Notes: generated by a model not told the origin, from the letters alone. Positions 9,647-18,189 are shown, counted from the first letter of the stretch. The stretch is 64,000 nt of DNA from Verrucomicrobiales bacterium (GCA_030730365.1 JANQVJ010000056.1:1-64000), one strand, 5' to 3'. Translations and numbers: made by a program.

Positions 9647-10515
9647 ATCGCGCAGCCTCCCGTGCTCGTATGCAGCCGCCGTCGGATCGCGGCCCCCCAG
9701 AGATCGACGACGACGATCATGGCGATGAGGAGATACAGATAGGTCCAGACCTCACGGTAATAAAATTCCTCGTGCGAGAGTTCGATGTAGAGGCCTATCG
9801 TCTCGATCCCGACAAATCCCAGGACCGCCGAGGAACGCAGGGCGCATTCGAAACGATAAAAGCTGTAGCTCACGAGATTCGGCGTCGCCCGCGGGAGAAT
9901 ACCGACGAGGAAGGTCTGCACCGGGCCATGGCCGATAGCCTTGAGTGCCTGCGCCGCATCGCGGGCCTCTTCGTCAATGATTTCAGAAAAGACCTTTCCC
10001 AGCGTCCCGGAAAACGGCAGGGCGAGAGCGATCATGCCGGCGAGCGGGGAAACGCCCATCGCGGAGAGAAACAGCAGCGCCCAGATCAGCTCGTGGATGG
10101 ACCGGATCACGCTCATGAAGAGACGGCTGACGAGATAGACCGAGCGCAGGAGCACCCGCGTTCGCCTCCCGCAGGGTTCGGGCCACCAGGCCGAGGATCC
10201 GAGAAACCCTAACACCAATGCCGTTGGCACCGCCAGACTCATCGCGCCGAAGGCGAACTTGAGCGTCAGAAAGACCCCCTTGATTCCCTTCCACCAGATC
10301 GGATCGGCGTCATCGGGGACATTCCCGTCCTCGTAGTCGAAGGCCGGATCGAGCGCGGCGGCAAAGAACTCGCCGGTGCGCTCCCAATGGCCCGCGTCGG
10401 GCGGAATGAGACCTCCGGGAGTAAGTCCGAGCGCCCGGGCACAGAGGAGAAAAGCGACGATGAGGCCGAGTCCGACCCAGCGTTTCAGTCCGTATTTTCC
10501 CGTCTCCGCTTTCAT
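9643..10515 (-). CDS. PhnE-type ABC transporter permease (first), selenium locus
   Basis: 290 residues. One N-terminal helix, then a periplasmic stretch rich in acidic residues (about 45-80), then the BPD-transporter core. The EAA-like loop ALKAIGHGPVQTFLVGILPRATP lies near residues 190-212. It pairs with the adjacent permease as a probable heterodimer; the two are distinct in sequence rather than recent duplicates. Spacing to the ATPase gene is 12 bases and to the second permease a four-base overlap, so all are co-translated. Confidence 0.86.
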   Translation of the reverse strand: MKAETGKYGLKRWVGLGLIVAFLLCARALGLTPGGLIPPDAGHWERTGEFFAAALDPAFDYEDGNVPDDADPIWWKGIKGVFLTLKFAFGAMSLAVPTALVLGFLGSSAWWPEPCGRRTRVLLRSVYLVSRLFMSVIRSIHELIWALLFLSAMGVSPLAGMIALALPFSGTLGKVFSEIIDEEARDAAQALKAIGHGPVQTFLVGILPRATPNLVSYSFYRFECALRSSAVLGFVGIETIGLYIELSHEEFYYREVWTYLYLLIAMIVVVDLWGAAIRRRLHTSTGGCAI

Positions 10516-10527
10516 GGGTAAGACCAG

Positions 10528-11301
10528 TCAGGCATCCGCCATCATCTCCTCATCACTGAGATCATAAAGGGCCTGCTGATCCTCTTCGCCGAGTTCGTCC
10601 GGCGCGCCGTCGAAGACGATGCGGCCTTTTCTCATGCCGATGAGACGGGGAAAAAATTCCCGGGCTAGGGCGAGGTCGTGAAGGCTCACGCAAAGGGTGA
10701 AGCCGTGCTCGGCGGAGAGTTCGCAGAGCAGCTTGACGGTGTCACGCGCCCTCGCCGGATCGACGCTCGAGACTGGTTCGTCGGCGAGAAGAGCGGCCGG
10801 ATGCTGAAAGATCGCCCGCGCGATCGCGACGCGCTGCTGCTGACCGCCGGAGAGCCGGGCCACGCGGGTGTAAAGCTTTTCCTCGATCCCGACGCGGTCG
10901 AGGATCGTGTGAATCTCGACCGCATCGGCGCGGGAAGGCGCGAGTAGATCGCGGAGCGACCGCAGCGTCCCGCGACTGCCGCCCTGCCCGAGAATGACGT
11001 TCTGAATCGCAGTGAGGTTCGGCACGAGCCCGAGGTGCTGCGGGATCGTCGCAAGGGTCGTGCGGAGACGGCGCAGCGCCCCGGCATCGCAGGTGGCGAG
11101 ATCGGAATCAAAAACGCGAATCGAGCCCTCGTCGGGGGACAGCATTGAGTTGAGGAGGCGGATGAGAGTCGTCTTCCCGCTCCCGCTCGGCCCGATCAGA
11201 GCGACCTGCTCGCCCTTTTTGATTTCGAACGAGACTCCGTCCACGGCACGCAACGCCCCGTAGCGGCGGGTCACGTTGTCGAGGCGGAAGGCGGAGGGCA
11301 T
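10528..11301 (-). CDS. PhnC-type ABC transporter ATP-binding protein, selenium locus
   Basis: 257 residues from the ATG at 11301; a longer reading to 11472 would overlap the lipoprotein gene and adds only low-complexity shadow sequence. Walker A GPSGSGKTTLIRLLN is near residue 36, the signature LSGGQQQRVAIARAI near residue 145, Walker B/D-loop ADEPVSSVDP near residue 165, and the H-loop lies in CVSLHDLALA. It closely fits the phosphonate-importer ATPase subgroup. It would power the PhnE-like permease pair that follows it. Confidence 0.9.
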   Translation of the reverse strand: MPSAFRLDNVTRRYGALRAVDGVSFEIKKGEQVALIGPSGSGKTTLIRLLNSMLSPDEGSIRVFDSDLATCDAGALRRLRTTLATIPQHLGLVPNLTAIQNVILGQGGSRGTLRSLRDLLAPSRADAVEIHTILDRVGIEEKLYTRVARLSGGQQQRVAIARAIFQHPAALLADEPVSSVDPARARDTVKLLCELSAEHGFTLCVSLHDLALAREFFPRLIGMRKGRIVFDGAPDELGEEDQQALYDLSDEEMMADA

Positions 11302-11365
11302 GGGCAAAAAGGAAACGATCCGCCTCGTGAAAAGGGGGCCAGGAATGCCCCCCCTCCTCGTGGTC

Positions 11366-12292
11366 TCAGTAGAGGTCGAGGAGTCCGAGCTCGACGGCGG
11401 TGTTCTTGATGCCGTCGAAGTCCTCGTTCTTCGCGGAGATGATGGACTCCCGATTGATGGCTTTGAGGGCATCGGACCCGGCGGGAGCCTCGATCAGGGC
11501 GGTCTGCACTTTGGCGATGAATCCGGCGCCGAAGAGACTCTCAACCTCGGGATGGATCGTGAAATTGTAGTCGGCGTAAAACGGAGTCGTCCAGATCTTC
11601 ACCGTGTTCTCGGCGACTTTGGGATCACTCTTGACCATGTCGTCATAGGTCTTGTAGTTGACCGCGCCGACCTGATAAGTGCCGTCGGCGACTGCATTGG
11701 TCGTCGCGACGTGGCCTCCGCTCATTTGAAATCCGGGCTTCTGCGTGAACCACTTGTCGGGATCGATTCCGCCATTGTTCTGCATGATGAAGTAGGTCGG
11801 CATGAGACGGCCCGAGGTCGATCCGGGAGAACCGAAGGTGAAGGTCATGTCCTTGATCGCCGCTGGAAAAGCATCGGACGGCGCGAGCCCGGTCGATTTG
11901 TTGGCGATGAGATAGGACTTGTATTTCGGGTCCTCGGATCCCTGCGCGATTGCCTGAGCCCCTTCGACGGCGAGCCGAGCCTGCACGCCGGAGAGCCCGC
12001 CGAACCAGACGAGATGGACTTCTCCGTTTTTGAATTTGGTGACCGAGTCGGCGTAGTCTTTTGAAAAGACAAACTCCACCCCTATCCCGAGTTTTCCGCC
12101 GAGATACTCGGCGAGTTTGTCGAACTTGGCTTTCTGGTCGGTGATCTTCTCGTCGGGAATGGCGGAGAGATACAGGGTCGCGGCCGCTTTGTCGGCGGAC
12201 GCGGGATCACCGCCGCAGCCGCTCAGGGCAAAGGCGGCAACGGCACTAAGGGCGGGGAGAAGCAGGCGGGTCATCATAGGTTTAAGCATCAT
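11366..12292 (-). CDS. PhnD-like substrate-binding lipoprotein (putative selenate/Se-oxyanion ABC importer)
   Basis: 308 residues. A lipoprotein signal with lipobox LSGC ends at Cys 26. The mature protein begins with a TLYLSAIPDEK strand typical of PhnD-like binding proteins and includes VWFGGLSGVQARL and FGSPGSTSGRLMPTYF motifs of that fold. From memory, NCBI annotation uses the name 'putative selenate ABC transporter substrate-binding protein' for PhnD-like proteins near selD; this one fits by position (19 bases after selA) and by sequence type. Ligand specificity is not visible in the sequence; phosphonate or phosphite cannot be excluded by motif alone. Confidence 0.86.
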   Translation of the reverse strand: MMLKPMMTRLLLPALSAVAAFALSGCGGDPASADKAAATLYLSAIPDEKITDQKAKFDKLAEYLGGKLGIGVEFVFSKDYADSVTKFKNGEVHLVWFGGLSGVQARLAVEGAQAIAQGSEDPKYKSYLIANKSTGLAPSDAFPAAIKDMTFTFGSPGSTSGRLMPTYFIMQNNGGIDPDKWFTQKPGFQMSGGHVATTNAVADGTYQVGAVNYKTYDDMVKSDPKVAENTVKIWTTPFYADYNFTIHPEVESLFGAGFIAKVQTALIEAPAGSDALKAINRESIISAKNEDFDGIKNTAVELGLLDLY

Positions 12293-12310
12293 ATATAGAA
12301 AAGGGCTTGT

Positions 12311-13714
12311 TCACTGAATGGCAAGGAGACTTTCCACCAATACCACATCCTGCCCAGGGAAGACAGTACGTAAATCAATACGGTAGGAGTCGTCAGTGAT
12401 GTATCCCATCACGGGCAATTCACGCTTACGCAGGAGCTCCGCCATTCGGTCCACACTGAGCTGAAGCGGTCGCAAATCGAGGGCGAGCGAGGGTATCTCC
12501 GCCTTCGGCATGGTGCCGCCCCCGCAGCGCGCGACGGAGTCGACGAGGGAAACGTCATACCCGCCCGCGGCGGCGAGTCGCGCCATGATGGCTTCGCCGC
12601 GCGGCCGCAGATCCTCTTCCACCGAGGCGCTCAACATCGTCATGAGCGGCAGGTCGGGTCTTGTCCCGGGGCCGCAACGCAGGTATTCCATGACCGTCTC
12701 CTGCATCGCCGTGAGGATGAGTTTGTCGCAGCGCAGGGCGCGGAAAAAGGGCTCTTTTTTCACGCCGGCAACGAGATCGGCCCGTCCCGCGATGATCCCC
12801 GTCTGGGGACCGCCGAAGAGCTTGTCCCCGCTCACGCAGACGAGATCGACACCGCGATTAAGAACTTCCGCCGCGGTCGGTTCGTGGGGAATGGGCGCAA
12901 CGGATTCCGTCATGACGATGGCCCCGCTCCCGAGGTCCTCGACGACGGGGATGCCGTGGGCACGACCAAGCGCGACGAGATCCTCGGTCGAAGGTTCGCC
13001 GATGAATCCCTCCATAAAAAAGTTCGAGCGATGCACCTTCAGGAGCATCCCCGTGCGCGGCGTGATCGCCTTCTCGTAATCGGCGAGCGAGGTCTTGTTC
13101 GTCGCACCTACTTCGACGAGACGCGCCCCCGAGGCCTCCATGATCTCGGGCACGCGAAAGCCACCGCCGATCTCGACGAGCTCGCCACGCGAGATGATGA
13201 CCTCGTTGCGCTCGCCATTGGCGAGATGTTTGAGGATGAGAATGAGCGCCGCCGCGCAATTGTTCGTCACCGTTGCAGCGGGGGCCTCGCACACTTTAGC
13301 GAGGCAGACCTCGAGGAATCCCCCGCGCCGCCCCCGCTCACCCGTCTCGAGATCGAGTTCGAGATTATTGTAAAATTGTCCCACGTCGGCGATGGCTTTG
13401 ACCACCTCTTTCCGCAGGGGCGAGCGTCCCAGGTTCGTGTGGATGCAGACTCCCGTGCCGTTGATAACGGGATGAATACGTGAGCGATAGAGCCGCTCGA
13501 TCTCCCCCCGGATCACGGCGACGGAGTCCGCGAACTCTCCGATATTCGTCCGGCCCGCCTTCACGCCCTCGCGCATCGACTCGACGGATTGACGCACGAG
13601 ATCGGTGATGAGCGGCTGCGGCAACGGCGGGAGCCCGCTCTCTTTTTCCAGCGCAACGAGGACTTTATCAATCGCCGGAATTCGGCTGAAAGGATTGGGG
13701 CTTTTCTCGCTCAT
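12311..13714 (-). CDS. selA: L-seryl-tRNA(Sec) selenium transferase SelA
   Basis: 467 residues from ATG 13714; a GTG at 13741 would add nine residues. SelA is a PLP enzyme that converts Ser-tRNA(Sec) to Sec-tRNA(Sec) using selenophosphate. The N-terminal tRNA-binding domain opens with NPFSRIPAIDKVL. The INGTGVCIHTNLGRSPL segment near residue 85 is a SelA hallmark. The PLP lysine lies in VSGDKLFGGPQTGII (about residues 285-300). It follows selD by about 50 bases and precedes the Se-type ABC importer genes. Length agrees with bacterial SelA. Confidence 0.97.
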   Translation of the reverse strand: MSEKSPNPFSRIPAIDKVLVALEKESGLPPLPQPLITDLVRQSVESMREGVKAGRTNIGEFADSVAVIRGEIERLYRSRIHPVINGTGVCIHTNLGRSPLRKEVVKAIADVGQFYNNLELDLETGERGRRGGFLEVCLAKVCEAPAATVTNNCAAALILILKHLANGERNEVIISRGELVEIGGGFRVPEIMEASGARLVEVGATNKTSLADYEKAITPRTGMLLKVHRSNFFMEGFIGEPSTEDLVALGRAHGIPVVEDLGSGAIVMTESVAPIPHEPTAAEVLNRGVDLVCVSGDKLFGGPQTGIIAGRADLVAGVKKEPFFRALRCDKLILTAMQETVMEYLRCGPGTRPDLPLMTMLSASVEEDLRPRGEAIMARLAAAGGYDVSLVDSVARCGGGTMPKAEIPSLALDLRPLQLSVDRMAELLRKRELPVMGYITDDSYRIDLRTVFPGQDVVLVESLLAIQ

Positions 13715-13763
13715 TCGTCGGAATGGTAGCACGGAGTCCACCGTTTGGCATCCCCGAGGATGA

Positions 13764-14822
13764 TCAACTCACCGAAATCAACTTACCATCCGACCGTTTT
13801 TCCCCTATCCTCCCGATGACGGCACAGCAGAGCGTTCTTTCGCCTTCGCAGATCGCGAGAACCTCGTCGAGATGATGTGCCGGCACGCAACAAAGGAGTC
13901 CTCCGCTCGTCTGCGCATCGGCGAGGAGAAGTTTCGCCGCATCGGAAACTCCCCCGCCGAACGTTACGAAAGGCTCGGCCGTCTTCAGATTTTGCTTCGT
14001 CCCGCCCGGAACGCAGTCTTCTTCTTCGATCAGGCGAATGACCTCGGGGTCGATCGCGGGAATCGCCGTGGAATCGAGTTCGGCACTGACGCCGCTCGAC
14101 AGACAAAGGGAGCACAGATGGCCGAGCAGGCCGAAGCCCGTCACGTCTGTCGCGCACTTCACGAGTCCGCGTTCAGCCATCGCCTGACCGGGGGTGTTCA
14201 GCCGACACATCTGCAGGATGACGCGCTCGATGAGCTCCTCATTGACGAGCCCGCGCTTGATGCCGGTCGTGAGAATGCCGGTCCCGAGGGGTTTCGTTAA
14301 AACGAGTAGATCCCCAGGCTGCGCCGCGGCATTCGTGATCATGCGATCCGGGTGGACCAGTCCGGTGACGGACAATCCGTAGATCGGCTCGGGATTCTTG
14401 ATCGAATGTCCGCCGGCCAGCGAACACTGCGCCTCTTTCACCTTGTCGGCACCACCCTTGAGAATCTGATTGATGATCTCCACGCTGAGAATGTCCGCGG
14501 GCATGCCGACAATGTTCATCGCCGTGATGGGACGTCCGCCCATCGCGTAGATATCCGAAAGCGAGTTCGTCGCTGCGATCTGGCCATAGAGATACGGGTC
14601 GTCGACAATGGGAGTGAAAAAATCGACCGTCTGCACGAGCGCAAGGTCCGGGGCAATACGATAGATTGCCGCGTCGTCAGAGGTTCCGGACCCGACGAGC
14701 AGATTGCTATCTTCGAACTGTTCGAGCCCGTGCAAGACCTGCACGAGTGCCTCCTGGCTGAGCTTGGAAGCTCAACCGGCGCAGGACGACAGGGAAGTGA
14801 GTTTGATGGTGTTTTCTGACAT
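13764..14822 (-). CDS. selD: Selenophosphate synthetase SelD, itself a selenoprotein (in-frame TGA = Sec17)
   Basis: 352 residues when the in-frame TGA at 14772-14774 is read as Sec. SelD makes selenophosphate from selenide and ATP, the Se donor for SelA, SelU and SenB. The open part after TGA first offers ATG 14744 and lacks the catalytic N-terminus. Upstream in the same frame lies ATG 14822 and MSENTIKLTSLSSCAGUASK, where U17 and K20 match the catalytic Cys17 and Lys20 of the E. coli enzyme. Glycine-rich nucleotide-binding motifs (GSGTSDDAA, AGGHSIKNPE, TDVTGFGLLGHL) are intact. A SECIS-like hairpin follows the TGA. It is first gene of the selD-selA-ABC-selB operon and divergent from senB; no separate senC is present, so it probably also serves selenoneine synthesis. 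Confidence 0.96.
14724..14753 (-). promoter_or_regulatory. SECIS element in selD mRNA
   Basis: Read on the minus strand, CGTGCA-GGTCT-TGCACG (14745 down to 14729) is a perfect 6-bp stem with loop GGUCU, the same apical loop I recall for the E. coli fdhF SECIS. Outer GAG/CTC pairs extend it. The loop starts 33 bases after the UGA, inside the 16-37 base range of the published bacterial SECIS model. This supports Sec insertion at selD codon 17. Confidence 0.85.
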
Positions 14823-14835
14823 GTTACTGGGTAAA

Positions 14836-14855
14836 ATACGACTTTCGTCGCGTAT
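14836..14855 (-). promoter_or_regulatory. Stem-loop with GAAA loop in the selD leader
   Basis: On the minus strand CGAC-GAAA-GTCG forms a 4-bp stem with a GNRA tetraloop; an outer ATA/TAT pairs across a CG bulge, and TTTT follows. It lies 14 bases before the selD start, in the selD/senB divergent region. It could be an attenuator-like or protein-binding leader element, or chance. No convincing -35/-10 pair was found for either gene. Confidence 0.3.
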
Positions 14856-14912
14856 GCTCTCCTGTAGCTTTCATTTTTTTCAATCGAAATCAGCAGTCTC
14901 CCGACCGGCCGT

Positions 14913-15872
14913 ATGACAATTCTGCTTATTACTCCCGGCTCCCGTGTTCGCCATTCCGGTAACCGCTGCACCGCCTCGCAATGGGCCGACCTCCTGAAAA
15001 ATCAGGGGCACGAAGTAATCGTCTGCTACGATATCCCCGAAACCCTCCCCGTTACCCGAACCGATTTGCTCATCGCCATGCACGGCGTCAAATGCCACAA
15101 TGCCATTGCGCGCTATCGGGCTACTCAACCTGATGGGAAGATTCTCCTTGCCCTTACCGGCACCGATATCTATCCCGCACCGTCGGAGACCACATACGAA
15201 TCCATGGCGTGGGCCGACGGCCTCATCATCCTTCAGGAGAAGGCCTATGAAAAGATCCCGCAATCGTTCCACGCGAAGACCACGGTGGTGATCCAGTCCG
15301 TGCAAAAGAGAAAAGTTCACCCCGCCAGCCAGTCCCGCTATTTCGAGGTCTGTGTAGTGGGTCACTTCCGCGATGTCAAAAATCCGCTTCTCACCGCAAA
15401 GGCATCGCACCTGCTTCCACCTGAGTCCCGCCTTCGTATCCGACACGCCGGAGGCATTCTGGAATCGAAATACGGAGCCCTTGTCGCGCAGGAGCAAAGT
15501 GAAAACCCCCGCTACCACTGGCTCGGAGAACTATCCTCCGAGTCAGTCGTCGAACTCCTCGCCTCCAGCGACCTGATGGTCCTGAGCTCACACAATGAAG
15601 GCGGCGCGCGAGTGATCGGCGAAGCCATCGTGCACGGCACCCCGGTCCTTTCCACGCGAATCGACGGGGTCCTCGGACTCCTCGGTGAATCCTACCCGGG
15701 CTTCTTCCCTGATAATGATGCCGACGCTCTCAGCGCGCTGCTTTGGAGGAGCGAATCAGATCCTGCCTATTTCGCCAACCTGAATAATGCCTCCGACGGG
15801 CTTTCGAAACGCTTCGAACCCGAAGCGGAGGCACGCTCCCTGCGTGATGCCATCACGAAACTTTCCGAGTGA
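14913..15872 (+). CDS. senB: Selenosugar synthase SenB (GT4-like glycosyltransferase)
   Basis: 319 residues. SenB is the glycosyltransferase-fold enzyme of selenoneine biosynthesis that joins selenophosphate to a UDP-sugar to give a selenosugar. The sequence opens with ILLITPGSRVRHSGNRCTA, with an HSGN motif at the start of the donor half. The C-terminal Rossmann half contains CVVGHFRDVKNP, LSSHNEGGARVIGEA and GTPVLSTRIDGVLGLLG, typical GT4 donor-binding motifs. Assignment to SenB rather than a cell-wall transferase rests on length, the characteristic N-terminus and its place between selD and senA. The next gene, senA, starts four bases after its stop. Confidence 0.9.
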   Translation: MTILLITPGSRVRHSGNRCTASQWADLLKNQGHEVIVCYDIPETLPVTRTDLLIAMHGVKCHNAIARYRATQPDGKILLALTGTDIYPAPSETTYESMAWADGLIILQEKAYEKIPQSFHAKTTVVIQSVQKRKVHPASQSRYFEVCVVGHFRDVKNPLLTAKASHLLPPESRLRIRHAGGILESKYGALVAQEQSENPRYHWLGELSSESVVELLASSDLMVLSSHNEGGARVIGEAIVHGTPVLSTRIDGVLGLLGESYPGFFPDNDADALSALLWRSESDPAYFANLNNASDGLSKRFEPEAEARSLRDAITKLSE

Positions 15873-15876
15873 CGCC

Positions 15877-17172
15877 ATGATCACACAAGAATCCCTCCTT
15901 GCCGAAATCGCCCGGACCGACACGCAGATGATGATTCTGCTCGAAAGTCTTAGTGACGAAGAACTTGTTGTCCCCTGCGAACCGGGAATCAACCCGCCCG
16001 TATGGGAAGCCGGCCACGTCGCTTTTTTCTACGAATATTTTTTGCTCCGCCACCTGTATGGAGTTGAGCCCATCATGCCAGGACACGACACAGTCTGGGA
16101 TTCATTTGAGATTCCCCACCGCGAACGTTGGGAGCCGGGAATCGTGCCTGATAAAACGAAGACGCTCACTTACTACCGCCAGGTTATCAAAGAAACGATG
16201 GATCGTCTTTCCGCAGGGAACGGTCTTAGCGATGCAGAACTCTACCTCGGTCAGTATGTAGTGGCCCATCAGGACATGCACCTGGAGTCCCTCATCTGGT
16301 GTCGCCAGACTCTCGGCTACGCCGCGCCGCCATGGTCTGCAATGCTAACGGGCGCTGAGACCCGGGCAATCGTTCCACCCCTTCCTGACGCTGATATCGC
16401 CGGGGGCACCTATTACATCGGCATGCCAAAGCTGGATGACGGTTCTAAAAGTCCCTACTTCAGTTTCGACAACGAAAGGCCGGGATTCGAGCTGGCGATT
16501 GCTTCCTTTTCTCTCTCCCGCACTCTCGTCTCCCAGGGCGAATTTCTTGAGTTCGTAGAGGACCTCGGTTACGAAAGGCCTGAATTTTGGAGCGCCGGAG
16601 GGAGGTATTGGCTCCGAAAGGTTTCCCGTTCCCATCCCGCCTATTGGGCGAAACGCGACGGTCAGTGGACCGTTCGCCGTTTCAACCGGATCGAACCCCT
16701 TACCCCCTCCGCCCCCGTGATCCATGTCAGCTTCTGGGAAGCAGAGGCCTACTGCCGCTGGTCCGGACGCCGCCTTCCGAGCGAATATGAATGGGAGGCC
16801 GCCGCACGCAGCGCGGAAGCGCGCAAATTCCCCTGGGGCAACTCTCCTGACAGCCTACCCGCAGACCTCGACGCGAAACATCTCGGCACCGCTCCGGTAA
16901 CCGCTTTTCCCGAGGGCGCGACCAAGGACGGCTGCCTTCAAATGATGGGAACGGCATGGGAATGGACGACAAACCAGTATTTACCCTATGACGGATTCTG
17001 TGTCGACCTCTACGCCTACATGTCGACCCTGCAATTCGGCACCCACAAAACCACCCGCGGCGGGAGTGGCGCCACCTCGGGTTCTCTCATTCGAAACAGC
17101 TACCGTCAAGCCTACCATCCGGACCGGTTTGATGTTTTCACGGGATTCCGTACCTGCAAGGACGCCCCGTGA
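15877..17172 (+). CDS. senA: Selenoneine synthase SenA (EgtB-like nonheme iron enzyme)
   Basis: 431 residues from ATG 15877, four bases after senB; a longer upstream reading would overlap senB. SenA is an EgtB relative that couples the selenosugar to hercynine with O2. A DinB-like N-terminal domain provides the probable iron ligands H47 (WEAGHVAFFYEY), H131 and H135 (VAHQDMHLESLIW, an HxxxHxE motif). An FGE-sulfatase-like domain follows from about residue 165, with WEAEAYCRWSGRRLPSEYEWEAAAR and ending TRGGSG...RNSYRQ...GFR. EgtB is the alternative, but the senB neighbour favours SenA. No egtD (hercynine source) is in the window, so it must be elsewhere if the pathway works. Confidence 0.9.
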   Translation: MITQESLLAEIARTDTQMMILLESLSDEELVVPCEPGINPPVWEAGHVAFFYEYFLLRHLYGVEPIMPGHDTVWDSFEIPHRERWEPGIVPDKTKTLTYYRQVIKETMDRLSAGNGLSDAELYLGQYVVAHQDMHLESLIWCRQTLGYAAPPWSAMLTGAETRAIVPPLPDADIAGGTYYIGMPKLDDGSKSPYFSFDNERPGFELAIASFSLSRTLVSQGEFLEFVEDLGYERPEFWSAGGRYWLRKVSRSHPAYWAKRDGQWTVRRFNRIEPLTPSAPVIHVSFWEAEAYCRWSGRRLPSEYEWEAAARSAEARKFPWGNSPDSLPADLDAKHLGTAPVTAFPEGATKDGCLQMMGTAWEWTTNQYLPYDGFCVDLYAYMSTLQFGTHKTTRGGSGATSGSLIRNSYRQAYHPDRFDVFTGFRTCKDAP

Positions 17173-17226
17173 GCCGCACCAAGACTGGAAATTAATCTCT
17201 CCGGCACGTATTGATCTGCCGCCAAA

Positions 17227-18180
17227 ATGAATCGTTTTACGGAACAACTCGCCCGCCACCACCTACCTCTGCGGCGCGGTCCCTTTCGCACCCTCCAGAT
17301 CAATGTGGGCCGCAAGTGCAATCAGACCTGCACTCACTGCCACGTCGATGCAGGACCGCATCGAACCGAGATGATGGATGCGGAGACGGCGGGCAAAGTT
17401 GCCGCGTGGATCATCGAGCATCGGCCCGCCATCGTTGACATCACCGGAGGCGCGCCGGAGCTGAGCGAGCACTTCCGCACCTTCGTGGAAACAGCACGCT
17501 CTGTCGGCGCTCGTGTCATTGATCGCAACAACCTCACCATTATCGAAACCACATCCCACTCCTATCTCCCCGAGTATCTCGCCGGGCATGAGGTCGAAGT
17601 GGTGGCATCGCTACCCTGCTATCTCGAGGAAAATGTCGATGGCCAGCGTGGCAACGGGGTCTTTGCAAAAAGTCTTCGGGCACTCCGCAAGCTGAACGCC
17701 GTCGGTTACGGTACCCGCCTGCCGCTCACCCTCGTTTACAATCCCACCGGCCCAAGCCTGCCTCCGGATCAGGCGGAGCTCGAGGCTGACTACAAGCACG
17801 AATTGAAAGAGCGCTACGGTATTGTTTTCACCCGTCTCATCACGATCACGAATCAGCCCATCGCGCGTTTCGCCTCTGACTTGCGCGAGCAAGGGCAGTG
17901 GGATGCCTATCTCGATCTCTTGGCGAACAGCTTTAATCCGGATACCGTCAACGGACTCATGTGCCGGGACACCATCAGTGTCGGGTGGCGAGGCGAAGTC
18001 TACGACTGCGATTTTAATCAAATGCTAGGGATGCAACTCCGCCAGGGCAGAGACCTCTACCTTTGGGACGTGACACCGGGGAATCTCGGCGATCACTCCA
18101 TCCGCACCGCCAACCATTGCCTCGCCTGCACCGCCGGCGCAGGGAGCAGTTGCGGAGGCTCTCTCGTTACAACCAGCTGA
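17227..18180 (+). CDS. ArsS-like radical SAM/Cys-rich protein
   Basis: 317 residues. The radical SAM cluster motif CNQTCTHCH lies at residues 31-39, followed by HVDAGPHRTEMM and an ITGGAPE segment. The C-terminal half has further cysteines: a CRDTISVGWRGEVYDCDFNQ SPASM-like part and a terminal CLACTAGAGSSCGG. This is the ArsS / 'rSAM_SeCys' family, in which, from memory, many members carry Sec in the C-terminal motif; here all positions are Cys. Known ArsS makes the 5'-deoxyadenosyl arsenical that leads to arsenosugars. It starts 54 bases after senA, so a selenium substrate is conceivable but unproven. No arsM is visible in the window. Confidence 0.85.
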   Translation: MNRFTEQLARHHLPLRRGPFRTLQINVGRKCNQTCTHCHVDAGPHRTEMMDAETAGKVAAWIIEHRPAIVDITGGAPELSEHFRTFVETARSVGARVIDRNNLTIIETTSHSYLPEYLAGHEVEVVASLPCYLEENVDGQRGNGVFAKSLRALRKLNAVGYGTRLPLTLVYNPTGPSLPPDQAELEADYKHELKERYGIVFTRLITITNQPIARFASDLREQGQWDAYLDLLANSFNPDTVNGLMCRDTISVGWRGEVYDCDFNQMLGMQLRQGRDLYLWDVTPGNLGDHSIRTANHCLACTAGAGSSCGGSLVTTS

Positions 18181-18189
18181 TCCTCTCCG

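Noticed and set aside
10528-11472. Longer start of the PhnC-like ATPase at 11472
   Set aside because: It would overlap the lipoprotein gene by 107 bases and adds a Ser/Thr/Pro/Arg-rich shadow; ATG 11301 gives the normal family N-terminus.
18178-18180. The radical SAM gene's stop TGA as a selenocysteine codon
   Set aside because: The C-terminal Cys motif is complete upstream, no supporting hairpin was seen, and the next gene starts nine bases later.
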